The notes under the pieces: generated by a model
Database searches by the model: none
Told to the model about the DNA's origin: nothing
The model's input: the letters and a program-made list of their open reading frames with translations, nothing else
Part shown: piece after piece, positions 7,606 to 20,356 of the stretch
Layout of the letters: the number at the start of each line of letters is the position of its first letter
Position numbering within the stretch: the stretch's first letter is position 1
Source: Betaproteobacteria bacterium
GTDB taxonomy: Bacteria > Pseudomonadota > Gammaproteobacteria > Burkholderiales > Ga0077523
DNA: 64,000 nt
Direction: 5' to 3'
NCBI GenBank assembly: GCA_016713305.1
Contig: JADJPK010000008.1
Location: forward strand, 310,001-374,000
Translations under genes and position numbers: made by a program

Positions 7606-10600
7606 ATGAAGCGTCCACGCCCGCAGTCCGTCCATTTTTCGTCCGCCGCCCGTCCTCCTTTCGCCCGCAAGGCCCTGTTCGAACGGCTCGAGCCGCGCAT
7701 CCTGCTGTCCGCGGACGCCCCCGGACTCGTGGATTCGGCAGGATTGCTCGCGATCCAGCTGGGGGATGCCGGCCACGAAGTCGTGGTCACGCGGACCGGC
7801 GATGCGCAGAACGGCGGCGCCCTCCTGCGCGTCGACATCGACGGATCGTTCTGGGACTTCGGCGACGCCGCCGATGGCGTGACGTCGCTGCGCATCGACG
7901 GTGGCGCCGGCGACGACCGGATCGACGCTTCCGGCGCGGCTGTCACCACGACCGTGGATGGTGGCGCGGGCCAGGATTCCCTGGTCGGACCGCGGCAGGA
8001 CGTGCGCTGGTCCCTCACGGGGGACGGTGCGGGTGCGGTGGGAGGCGTGACCTTCAGCCGCATCGAGAACCTGCTGGGCGCTGCGGACAACCGGGATACG
8101 TTCGTGCTCTTCGCCGGCGGCGGGTTGAGCGGCACGGCGGATGGCGGATCCGGCGGATTCGACTCCCTCGAGATCGATGCGGGTCCCATCTCGCTGGCGC
8201 GGTTCCTCGCCGACGGTCCGGATTCGGGGGTGGTGGAACTCGACGGCGACACCTTCCGTTATGCCGGCCTGGAACCGATCACGCTCACCAGCACCGCAGG
8301 TGAGATCGTCGTCGATGCCACGAGCGACGACAACACGCTCGTGCTCGAGGCCGACCCCACCAACAGCGCGAACCTGCGCGTGCGCAGCACCGACGGCACC
8401 ATCGAGAGCGTGTCGTTCGCCCGCGCGTCGACGTCGATCACCATCAATCTGCTGGGCGGCGACGATTCGCTGGATATCGGCGATCTGGGCGCGGGCATCA
8501 CGGCATCGCTCACGGTGGATGGCGGCGACGGCGACACCGATCTGATCACGGTGTCGGGGGACGTCGTACTTCCGGGGAAGGACGTGTCCCTGTCCGCGGA
8601 GACGGTCACCGTCGCCTACACGGGCAGCCTCTCCGTGCGCACGACGGCGGCGGGTGCAGACCAGGAAACGGCGGCGTCCACCGGCGGCTCGGGCAACATC
8701 GCGTTGCTGGGTCAGAACGTCGTCGTTGCCGCGGATGCCAGGCTGCTCTCGCAGGACACCCGGGCGGGACAGGCCTCCGCCGCGATCTCGCTCGGAACGG
8801 TCGCGGGCGACTGGACGGCAAACAAGCTCGGCACGCAAACCGTTTCGGGCACGTGGACCCGTGGACTCACCCACCGCCTCGTCGGCGCGACGTCCACTTC
8901 CGGATCGGGCGACGGCATGGTCGTGGACATCTCGGTGGATGCCTCCGGGAACGTGTCGGCCACGCTGGTGGACATCGGCGAGGACTACGTGGTGGGTGAC
9001 ACGGTCACCTTCGACGAGCCGGATCGGAATCCCGACGGAGGCGACGACCTCTCCACGAACGGGTCGGTCACCTTCACGCTGGTCGCCTCGCACAAGGGTG
9101 TGCGTCCGGCGGAAACCTCGGGCGACGGCGAAGGCATGACCGTCGACATCGATGTCGACGCGAGCGGCACGCTGACCGTCTCGATGGACAGCCCGGGCGC
9201 CCGCTATGCGGTGAACGACACCGTCACCTTCAACGATCCGCTGGAGACGTTCGACCCCTTCGGCCAGGACAACACGGCGGAGGTGACCGTCACGGCCTGG
9301 GCGGGCAACATCCTCGTGGAAGGACGGCATCAGTTCACCTCCGCCTCTGCCTTCCAGTTCTACGACGCGATCGACACCGAGCCGCTCGTCACGGTGGATG
9401 GGGCAACGCTCCGCGGCGAGAACATCACGATCCGCGCGGTGGCCAACTCCATCAACGAGCCGGGCGAGGACGAGGTCGTCGGCCAGACCGTGGACGATCT
9501 CGGCCTGGGCGGGCTGGACGACCTGAACGCATTCTTCGGCATGGTGAAGGCCACCTCCACGGCGCAGGCGGGCGTCGCGGCCGCGGTCGTCACGAGCGGA
9601 CTGACGCAGGCCGGCACCTGGACAGGCGATCTTTCGCACGCGCGCGTCGCCGCGACGTCCACTTCGGGCAGCGGCACCGGCATGCTCGCCGACATCGAGG
9701 TCGACGGTGACGGGCTCGTCACGATCACCGTGGTCAATCCTGGAACGGGCTATCAGGCCGGAGACACGGTCACCTTCTCGGAACCCGGCGAAGACGCCGA
9801 CGGCGAGGCGCTCAGCACCAACGGAACCATCTCGGTCCGGATCGACCTCTGGCAGCCGACGATCATTCGCGCGGAAGGCGACGTGAACGTCGAGGCGTGG
9901 GCCGGCGCCAAGGCGGACCTCCTCACGGGCGGTGTGCTGTTCGGTCTGGGCCTCACGTTTGCAACCGTCGATGCCACGGCGTACGTGGCGGGAGGCGCGG
10001 ACATCACGTCCGGCGGCGCGCTGCGCGTGCAGTCGCTGGCCGAAAACATCTCCGACATGGCCGTCAACGTGACGTCCGCCCGCAGCATCCCGACGCTGAG
10101 CGGCGGCTATGCCGCCGCACGCAGCATCGTGGACGCCCATGTCGACTCGGGCGCGCTGCTGTCGGTGCACTCGCTCGACGTGCTCGCCGATACGCAGAAC
10201 GACGTGAACGCGACCGTCGTGCCGTTGGAACTGGTCGATGCGCAGTCGAGCGGCATGGCCGTGACGATCGCGGTGATCGACTCCGACACCACGGCGTTCG
10301 TCGACGCCGCGGTCACCGTGCCGGGCGACGTGTCGGTGGTCGCCTCCACGGAAGTCGAGAACGAGAACACCGCCGCAGCCGAGCCGAGCAGCGCCACCGG
10401 CGGCATCCTCGGCGCCGGGTTCGGCGCGATCAAGAACAAGATCAGTTCGAAATCCGCGCCCGCGCAGAGCGGCGCGGAGAAGTTCGAATTCTCGGCGGGC
10501 ATCGCCGTCACCTTGTCGGACAACGACTCCACCGCGTACATCGGGTCGAATGCGGACGTGAAGGCGGGAGGTGACGTGACCGTCGACGCTTCCGTGTACG

Positions 10601-12145
10601 ACGACCTCCGGATCTCCGCCACGAGCACGGCGGAGGATGCGCAGACCGGCATCAGCGTGTCGGTCGCTGTCGCCGAGACCGACGACCACGCTACCGCGTA
10701 TATCGCCGATGACGCGCGCGTGAATTCCCGCGGCGCGCTGACGGTCCACTCGAGCACGGTGATCCCCAATCCGCTGCCGGACAACGCCTGGGGCGTCTTC
10801 GCGCCCGACGCGGACACCGGTGCAGGCGCCATCTTCAGCGTCCTCAAGTCGACCATCAACTTTGAATCGCTGATGTTCTCGCTGTTCACGTCGTATGTCC
10901 GCTCCGGGGCCGTATTCACGGAATCCGGCACGGCGACGTCCGGCGGCAGCGGCACCACGGCGCCCGAGAGCAAGCTGTCTCTGGCGGGCAGCTTCAACTG
11001 GCTCGAATACGACAATGCCAGCCATGCGTACATCGGCGCCGGGGCCCAGATCAATCAGGACGCCGCATACCGGGCCGACGGGCAGACCGTCAGCGTGACG
11101 GCAGATTCGAAGATCAAGACGCTGAACGTCGTCGGCATCTTCTCCTTCCCCAACCCCGCCAACGCCATCGGTTCCGACGGCAAGACCTCACAGGCGTTGA
11201 TCGATTCGATCAACCCGCTCGGCAACTCCGGCAAGGCCGCGCTCGGCGGATCGCTCACCTATCTCAACTACGGCACCAGCACGATCGCGGAGATCAAGGA
11301 AGGCGCCGTGGTGTATGCGCGGCAGGGCACGACCGTCCGCTCGAAGTCCGATCACTGGACGTTCATGCTGAGCGTGGCCGGCGGCAAGGCCGAGAAGACC
11401 GGCGTGGAAGGCGCCTTCGGCATGGTGGACCAGACGAGCGTCACGCGCGCTCAGGTGCACGATGGTGCGACCGTCACCGGCGGCGGACTCGCGATCCTGT
11501 CCACCGACGACACCAGCCACCTCAACGTGACCGGCGGGGCGGTCTGGAGCAAGAACGTCGGCGTGGGATTCTCCATCGGCGTCGAGGACGTGGACCGCAC
11601 GGTCGAGGCCGTGCTGGGCGAGAGCGATGCGACGGCGACGGCGCTGGCGACCACGGTGGACGTGACGGGCGATGTGCAGATCGAAGCCGAGGCGACGGGC
11701 CAGGTGGAGAGCTATTCGGTGGCGGCCTCGCTCAAGACGGCGACCGACGCCAACACGAACCAGGGATCTCCCACCGGGTCGACCAACCAGAGTCTCGGGC
11801 CGTCAGGCTCGGGCGGACAGCAGCCGGTCAACGTTTCCGGCGGGAGCGGAAGCGGCGGGAGCGGTGGCTCCGGTGGGACGGGCGGCACGGGGAGCACCGG
11901 TGGGACGGGCGGCACGGGGAGCACCGGTGGAACAGGCGGTACGGGGAGCACCGGCAGCAGTACTCAGAGCCAGACGGGGTACGCCATTGCCGGCGACGTG
12001 TCGGTCAACATCATCGACGACACCGCGCGTGCCGTAGTCAACGCACCCGGAACGGTGAAGACCGGCAGCGCGCGCGACCTCGACGTCGTCGCCGCGAACA
12101 CGACGGACTTCGTGGCGCTGGCCGGCGCCGCCACGTTCTCCTCGG
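7606..12145 (+). CDS. Giant gene segment 1: LEPR-XLL N-terminus and repeats
   Basis: This segment starts at ATG 7606 with a good ribosome binding site. Residues 22-37 read KALFERLEPRILLSAD, the LEPR-XLL motif found at the N-terminus of very large surface proteins. RTX-like aspartate/glycine patches follow (GGAGDDRID, GGAGQDSL, then LLGGDDSLDIGD and DGGDGDTDLI). Three copies of a module of about 70-90 residues ending in a DTVTF strand lie at about 8880-9100, 9105-9290 and 9650-9850. Repeated T-A-Y-I/V plus A-G-G-D-V-x-V pieces typical of beta-helix filaments come next. It ends after a Gly/Ser/Thr linker. The native frame runs to the GG at 12144-12145; beyond that it reads out of frame to a stop at 12204. 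Confidence 0.82.
11835..11965 (+). repeat. Gly/Ser/Thr linker with three 27-bp tandem units
   Basis: Three tandem 27-bp units (11872-11952) encode GGTGGTGST repeats, flanked by Gly-Ser runs. It is a flexible spacer between beta-helix-like regions of the giant protein. Confidence 0.85.
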
Positions 12146-15100
12146 ATCGTCGACCGTGCAGTCGAAGTCCGTCGGCATCGCCGGTTCGCTGGGCGTCAAT
12201 GTGATCACCGGCACGACCGAGGCCTCCATCACGGACGCGACCGTTTCGCAGGTCGGCGATGTGAGCGTGGACGCGGCGCGGACCGGCACGTACCTCACCG
12301 TCACGGCAGGAGGTTCCGGCTCCGCCCGCTCGACGGGCGTGAACGTGGCCGGTTCGGTGTCGTGGAACGAGTTGGAGGACACCACCGACGCCTTCATCGA
12401 CAGTGCATCCATTACGGCAAGCGGGGCGCTGCGCGTCCAGTCGACCAACAGCACGACCGTCACCGCCATCGCCGGCGCGGCGGCCTTCACGCTCCCTCTC
12501 GGGTCCCAGTCTCCCGGGTCCAGCGGCGCCATCGGACTGTCCGTGGGCGTGAACCGGGTGACATCCACGGTCAATGCCTACTCGAAGGGATCCACGCTCA
12601 CTGCGGGCGGCGATGTCAGCATCGATGCCCTGTCGACCATCGACATCGAAGGCTATTCCTACGGTGGCGCGCTGTCGGTCTCCACGGGACGCAGCAGTTC
12701 CGGCTCGGGGCTCGTCTGGGACGGCGCGGGCGCTGGTGCGGGCAACGAAGTGACGAACACCGTCGCGGCCTACGTCGAAGGCGGCAGCGTGACCACGACC
12801 ACCGGCAGTGGCGGTGACGTCTCGGTTTCCGCGACCGACCGCTCGGTGGTCGATTCCGACGCCGGCGGGTTCGCCCTCTCGCTTTCCTCGGCAAGCCAGG
12901 GCTCCAGCCAGACGCTGTCGGTGGGCATTTCGGTGGGCGTGAACATCGTCACCAACACGACGGAGGCCACCATCGACGGGTCGACGGTGAATGCCGACGG
13001 CGCAGTTTCGGTCGATATGAAGTCCCTCGCTTCCATCGAGGCGCTGACCATCGCCGGAACCCTGGTGGGCGTGCAGACCAGCGGCACCGGTTTCGGCGGA
13101 TCGGGGGCGGGCGCCGGATCGGGCAACACGGTGAAGAACACCGGGCGGTCCCGGGTGCGCAACGGCGCGTCCGTCACCGCGGGCGGCGGTGTCAGCGTGT
13201 CGGCCACCGATGCGATCTCGGAAGACGACAAGAGCCTGATCAAGGCCGACGCAGGCGGGGTGGCCATCGCGTTGACCCTGCAGAGCCAGGGCTCCACCAA
13301 CGTCAACGTGACCTTCGGCATCTCGGTCGCGGTGAACGACGTCGAGAACACGGTCGAATCCCTGGTGGACGACAGCACGATCGTGGCAGGCGCCGCCGTG
13401 AGTCTGGAGGCGCAGTCGGACATCGAGATCGATGCGCTGACCATCGCCGGTTCGCTGAGCGGCAGCTATTCGTCGCAGCAGGGTGGCCTGCCGATCAACA
13501 TCTCTGGTGCCGGCGCAGGGTCGGGCAACACCATCACCAACACCGTCTCGGCGACGATCGAGAACGGTTCACAGGTGACCACGAACAACGGCGGCGGCGT
13601 CACGCTGCTCGCGCACGACGATTCCGAGATCACGGCCGATGCCGGTGCCATCGCCCTGGCGTTGAGCTATTCGCAGGGCAGCGCGGTCAACGTCTCCGTT
13701 GGGGCGACAGCCGCGGTGAACGAGATCACCAACACGGTCGAGGCCGGCGTGGACGCATCGACGGTCGATGCGGACGGCGCGTTCCAGGCCACGGCCGAGA
13801 CCACGGCCACGATCGACGCCCTCACGCTGGCCGGCGCGGGAACCGGCACGTTGTCGGGCGGCCAGTCCGGCGTGGGTGTTGCCATCGCCGGCGCAGGGAC
13901 GGGGTCCGGCAACGACCTCGCCAACTCCACGCTCGCGTACATCCGCAACGGCAGTTCCGTATCCACGGACAACGCCGGTTCCGTCAGTCTCACGGCGACG
14001 AACGCGTCCACCATCACGGCCGACGCCGTGGCGGGCAGCCTGTCCGTGCAGTACGGTGGATCGGCCGGTGCCTCCGTCTCCATTGGTGCCGCCATCAGCG
14101 TGAACGACATCGGCGACACCACACGCGCATACGTCGAGGATTCCGACGTCGCTTCCGACGGTGCGGTGACCCTCGACGCCCGCTCCACGGCCATCATCGA
14201 TTCGCTGTCCGTCGGTGCCGCGGTCAGCGTGTCCGCCAGCGGCCAGAGCGGCGCGGTGGCCATTGCAGGCGCTGCGGCGGGCGCGAGTTCCTACAACACC
14301 ATCGACAACACGACCGAGGCGTACCTGAGCGGCGCGAGCACGGACATGGTGACGACCGGAACGGGCGCGCTCCTGGGCATCACGGTGGTGGACGAGAACC
14401 GCATCACCGCCGACGCCGGGGCAGGCAGCCTCGCCGTGTCGTTCTCCCTGGAGGGCGGCTCGTTCGCCGCGGCCATCGGCATCGGTCTCGCCTACAACGA
14501 CATCACCAACACCGTGCGGGGCTATATCTCCGGCACCACGATCGATGCCGGGTCGGTGGACATCGACGTTGCCACGGAACCCGAGGACAGCAGCGAACCG
14601 ATGATCGATGCGCTGGCCGTGGGCGTGGCGGTGGCGGCGGCGATCACCAATCCCCAGCAAGGCTTCAGCGTCGCGCTTTCCGGCGCCGGCGCCGAGTCGG
14701 ACAACACGATCGACAACACGGTCACGGCCTTCATCGACGGGTTCGCCGACATCACCACCACCGGTGGAGTTCGGGTGGCGGCGTCCGAGACCGCCACCAT
14801 GTCGGCGGATGTGCCCGCCATCGCTGCGTCTCTTGGCGTGCTGTCCGCCGCCATCGGCGTGTCGATGAGCGAGAACACCATCGAGTCCGACGTCGATGCG
14901 TACATCGACGATGCGACGATCGATGCCGGCGCGGGCGTCGACGTCGTGACGAAGTCCGACGACAGCATCGAGGCAACGACGACTCCCATCGCCATCTCCA
15001 TCGGCATCGGCATCGCAGGCGCGGGTGCGGAGGCGCTGTCGACGATAGCCGGTTCGGTCGAAGCCTGGCTCGGCGACAACGCGGACATCACATCGGCAGG

Positions 15101-16584
15101 CAGCGTGCGCGTCTCGTCCGTCTCCACGGCGGACGCCACGGCCGAAGGCGAAGGCGGAGGGGCGGGCGCGCTGTCCTTCGACGCACTGGTGGCCGAAGCC
15201 ACGGTGTCGCAGGACACCCGTGCCTACGTCCAGGGCGGTGCCCGGATCGACGCGACCGGCCTCTCGGTGGTCACGTACGGCCTCGACGCGAGCGACCCGA
15301 CGGAGAGCTCGCGCACGGCGACGTCGGACGTCGTCGTCGGCAACGTCACCGTCGTGGGCGCCAACGGCGCGGACACGAGTTCCACCATCTCGGGTGACGT
15401 CGAGGCCTACATCGACGGTGACGCCGAGATCACGCTTTCCGGTGGCGCGCTCGTCGAGGCCCGCTCTTCCGCCAATGCCGACTCGGTGGGCGAGGGCGGA
15501 TCCGGGGGCGGCATTGCCGTCTCCGTGATGTATGTGGCGGCCGAGATCAGCGGCGGCACGAAGGCCTGGGTGGGGGACGGCACGACGCTCGATTCGTCGT
15601 CGTTGTCGGTGCTCGCGACTTCGGACAACACCGCCACGGCCGACGAGCTGAGCGTGGCGATCGCTTTCGGTGGCGGCGCAGGGGGCGACGCCGCCGCGAC
15701 GATCACGCACAACACCGAAGCGTGGATCGGCGCGCAGACGGATATTCCTGTCCAGGCGGAGACGACGATCACGTCGGGGGCGATCGACGTCTCGGCAACG
15801 TCTTCGCACACGATCGACGTCACCCCGGAAGGCGGAGCGGGAGGCGGCGTGGCGATCGGCGCCTTCACTGCCGAGGGTTACCTCGGAGACGACCTGGGCA
15901 ACGGTTCGACCCGCGCCTATGTCGGCCAGGGCGCGCGCATCGAGGCTTCTTCCCTCGACGTCACCGCTTCATCGACCACCGACGTCACGGTGGACGTGCT
16001 GGTCGTGGGCATCGGTGTCCTGTCCGGAGCGGGCGCGGACGTCGAACTGCTGGTGCAGGGCGAAGTGGAGGCCTTCCTGGACCCGGGTGCGACCCCCGAC
16101 CTCAGCGCCGCCATCGACGTGAGCGGAGCGGTCAACGTGACTGCCACGTCGGACGACACGGCGTATGCCAACACCGAGGGCGGGGCCGGCGGCGCCGTGT
16201 CGGTGAGCGTCATGTACGCTGCAGCGACGAACGAGGTGGAGACTCGAGCCTACGTCGGTGACGACGCCGGGCTGTCCGTGGGCAGCCTGTCGATGACGGC
16301 GACGGCAGCGGACCGGGATACCGAGGCGGAGATGGTGGTCGGCTCGGGAGGCGTGCTGGCCGGAGCGGGCGGAACGACCGACGCGCTTTCGAGCGGGACG
16401 ATCGAGGCCTATGTCGGGTCGGATGCCGTCATCGAGGCGAGCGGGGCCGTGAGCGTCCTGGCCCAGTCGCAGGACACGACGGCGCAGAGCAATTCGGAAG
16501 GCGGGTCCGGTGGCGGCATTGCCATCTCCATCTTCGAGTCGACGGCCATCGTCGACACGGCGACGGAGGCCCGCGTCGACGAGG
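12146..16584 (+). CDS. Giant gene segment 2: about 130-residue beta-helix-like repeats
   Basis: The segment continues segment 1 after one missing base; the first in-frame methionine-like codon is at 12156. The protein is a run of related units of about 130 residues, each with a conserved AGAGSGN(T/E)xxNT turn followed by a strand of the type A-x-I-x-N-G-S-x-V and then V-S-V/L-x-A. This periodic short-strand pattern resembles parallel beta-helix adhesins. From about 15100 the unit changes to a GEGGxGGA-containing version (EGGGAGA, EGGSGGG, EGGAGGG). No enzymatic motif was seen. The native frame ends at a run of four G (16583-16586) and the misread continuation stops at 16775. Confidence 0.8.
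12735..14710 (+). repeat. Six degenerate repeats of about 130 residues in the giant gene
   Basis: The AGAG/AGAxSxN turn recurs near 12740, 13120, 13520, 13905, 14285 and 14695, a spacing of about 380-410 nt. Each occurrence is followed by an NT-x-A-Y/T-I strand. DNA identity between units is low, so they are old duplications kept at protein level. Confidence 0.75.
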
Positions 16585-19500
16585 GGTGCGAATCTCGGCG
16601 GGCAGCTTCTCGCTGCGCACGGACGTGGACGAATCCGCGTTCACCGACCTGTACACCCTGGGCATCGGCCTGGGGGCGGGCGCCACGGGCGAGTCCACGT
16701 CCACCGTGGAGGGCACGTCTTCCGTCGACATCGCCGACAACGTGCACATCGAAACGTCGGGCGACGTGCTCGTGAGCGCGGCCGCGGACCGTCTTGCCGA
16801 TGCCGACGCGGACAGCGTCTCCGGCGGCGCCATCGCCTATGGCGGCATCCAGATCACGGCGGAATTGGACAGCACGAATGCCGTCACGGTGGGTAGCGGC
16901 ATCACCATTGCCTCTCATGGAAACGTGACGATCGAAGCCGATTCCACCGTGAGCACGAGCGGCACGGCGGACGGGGGCAGCGGATCGTTGATCGACATCG
17001 CGGCGGCCGACGGCGACTCGACGCTGGAGGACACGAGCAGCGTGTCGATCGGCGACACGACGTCGGTCTCGGCAGTGGGCGATGTGGTGGTGCGGGCGCT
17101 GCACGACGTGGACGTTGACATCGACGCGTCCGTGGATTCGGGTGGTGTGGGGTCCAACGCCGACACGCACACCACGGTGACGGTCACGACCGCCACCACG
17201 GTGGACGTCGGCGCGGCCGCATTCGAAGGCGCGAGGATCACCTTGAAGTCGGTCGTCGAGGATATCGACATCGACATCGTCGCCGAGGCGGAATCGGGGG
17301 CCATTGGCGCGGATACCGACGCGACCGCCACTCTCTCGACCACGAGCGAGGCAGAGGTCACCGTCGGCAGCGGCGCGGCACTCACCGCCGAGCGCCAGGT
17401 GACGATCGGCACCTACCACGACCGGATCGATGCGGACTCCAACTCGATCGCGACGGCCAAGGCGTTGGGCGGCGACAGCGACTCGACGGCGTCCAACACC
17501 CTCGACATTACCGAGTCCATCCTCACGGAGCGCGGATCGATCATCACCACCCGCAGTCTCCTGGTCGAGGCGGACGCCGACACCACGCCCATCTACAGTG
17601 CCGATGCCACGTTGAACGGCGCTGCCTTCGACACCGGCACGGAGACGGAAACTCCCGACGTCACCTACGACCGCAGCATCGACTTCAATTCCACGGTCGT
17701 CATGCTGGGCGCGGACAGCCCTCTGCTGGAGATCGACGAGAACGGCAACGAGGTCCGCCGCGTCGACGTGGAGTACCAGGTGGTCGGCAACAGGATCCAG
17801 GTGGCGGACATCCTCAACGACGGCTCGCTGAACGGAACCATCGTGATCCGCGTGACGACTTCCACGCTGGACAGCGACAGCTCCGCGACCACCGTGTCGC
17901 AGATCAAGGGCAATCCCGTCTGGGATTTCCTCATGGCCTTCGAGTCCGTGACGCTCATCAACGCGTCAGGCATGGACTTGCGCATCGGCGACATCGACGT
18001 CATCAACCACACGGGACAGTTCGATGCCGCGATCACCATCTCGGCCGAGGACGTCTCGCTGTTCGCCCCGACGCAGCAGACCTCCAACGGGGCGACGCTC
18101 GTCGAGATCCTGAACACCTCTGCCCCCGACGTGCTGCTGTCCGGGACGATCAACAATCCCTACGGAACGACCCGCATCTTCACCGCGGGCGGCAGCATCC
18201 TCGCGGTCGACACGGCGGCACGCATCGACACGGATCTGCTCGAGCTCCTGGCGCCCGCGGGCGCGGTCGGATCGTCCTCGGCGGCGATCAGGATTTCCGC
18301 ATCGCGACTCACCGCGCGGGGCAGCAGCGCCGTGTACGTCGAGCAGACCGCGGGCGACATGTACGTGGTCGAGGCCTCCGCGGACCTCGCGACCGGAGTC
18401 GTCAGCCTGCGCTCGGCCCGGTCGATCCTGGATGCGAACGACACGGCGTTCCCCGATATCCAGGCGCACGACATCGCCCTGGTGGCGGCCACCGGCAGCC
18501 TCGGAACGTCGGCGAACGCCCTGGAGATCGACGCGGCGGGCAACAGTCTCGATGCCGCTGCAGCGGGCAGCATCACCATCGCCGATGTCGCGGGAGCGCT
18601 CGGTGTGGGTCTGGTGGAATCCACCAGCGGCAACATCGACCTGCGAACCGTCGATACGGACGCCGGAGGCGAAGACATCGTGCTCGGCGTCTCGTCCATC
18701 GTGCGGTCGCTCGCGGGGGCGGTCACGCTGCTCTCCGCTGACGACATCCTGGCCGCCGTGGGCAGCGGCATCGTCGCGCGCAACGTCGTCACGCTGCGGG
18801 CGGACGACGAGGACGCCTACGATGGCGTGGCAGGCAACGGAATCGACCGCGACTCCGGCCGCGGCGCGGCCGTGGAACTGCGCGGCAGCGTTGCGGGAAG
18901 CGCCGTGGTGATCACCACGGGGACGGACCCGGATGTGGTGAGTCTGACGGGCACCTACTCGGCGACGAGCATCGACACCCGTGCGAACAACGACCGCATC
19001 CGGATCGGCAGCCTGGCGCAGACCGCGTCGAATACAGGCGGCGTGCTCGACTACGTGGCCGGCGCGATCACCGTCGAGGGTGGCAGCGGGATCGACACGC
19101 TAGATCTCGACGACACCGGCGACACGCGCGACAACACCGGAACGGTGTCGGCGACCGCCGTGACCGGATTCGGCATGACGGCTTCAGTCGGTTACGCCGG
19201 CATCGATGATCTCCGGCTATCGCTGGGAAGCGGCGCGGACATCGTGACGGTGACGGGAACCGCCTCGGGCTCCGCGACGACGATCCTGCTCGGTTCGGGC
19301 GCGGATACCGTCAACGTGGGCGATGCGACGGCCGGACTGAACGCGATCTTTGGCGTGCTCACCGTCGATGGCCAGGGAGACAGCGACACCCTGTCGATCT
19401 CCGATGCCGGCACCTTGCCAGCGACGGCCAATGCCGGGCGGCTGGAGACCGGCCGGCTCCTGGGCTTCGGCATGGGCTCCGCCAGCCAGACGACGATCGA

Positions 19501-20356
19501 TCCCGACCTCGGTCTGCGGTGGGGAGCGGTGGAACAGATCGGCGTGACGCTCGGTTCGGGCATCGACACGCTGACCGTGCTGGGCATCGACACGTCCACG
19601 ACCCTGAACGCGGGCGCCGGAGTCGACGTGATTTCGCTGGGCAGTCTCGCTGCCGGCGGCGGGCTTGCTTCCATCGCCGCCGCATTGACCGTGCACGGCG
19701 GTTCGGACGGCGCCACCCTCAACGTGGCCAGTGCCGCGAAGGCCGACGTCACGCTGACACGCACGTCGTCGACGCTCGGACGGATCACCGAGGCAGGCGC
19801 TGCCGGACGGGTCGATTTCGACGGCGTCACTCTTGTCTCGGTGCGCCTGGGGGATGCGGACAACGCGCTCTCGATCGTCGATACGGTCGCGCCGGTGGAC
19901 GTCACGGCGGGGTCGGGCAGCGACAGCGTGTCCGTGGACAACCTGTCGCATGCGACCTCGCTGCACCTGGGCGATGGCGCCGACTCGGTCGTGGTGCGGG
20001 CCGCGGCAGCCGCACTGTCCGTCTCCGGCGAAGGCGGAAGCTCGGACCGGGATTCTCTCGAACTGGATCTGACCGGCCTCACGGCAGCCGTCGACGGAAC
20101 GGTGTCCGGTTCCGGCACGGCCGGAAGCCTCAACGGGTTCACCACTGCTGCGATCGCCTTCGACACGATCGAGGATCTCCGCGTGCGCCTCGGAAGCGGC
20201 AACGACACCGTGGCGATCGCACACGCGCTGTCGGCGACCGACGTGATGGTCGAAGGCGCATCCGGCGACGACACGATGACCGTGACGTCGATCGGTGGGG
20301 GTCTCACGACACTCACGGGAGGGGACGCGTTCGACACGGTGAAGGTCGTGATTCCC
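16585..20356 (+). CDS. Giant gene segment 3: beta-helix-like and RTX-like Asp-rich repeats
   Basis: After the break the frame resumes with RISAGSFSLRTDVDESAFTD. The first part continues the strand repeats. A more irregular region around 17680-18450 (RRVDVEYQVVGNRIQVADIL, then WDFLMAFESVTLINASGMDL) may be a globular insert. From about 18900 the units become shorter and Asp/Gly-rich (GSGADIVTVTG, GSGADTVNVGD, GSGIDTLTVLG, GSGNDTVAIA), like calcium-binding RTX or FG-GAP-poor repeats. The frame is lost at CCCC (20354-20357): removing one C joins VKVVIP to GVPVANAFTNLRLDADRL. If translated as it stands, it would run out of frame to a stop at 21670. Confidence 0.78.
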
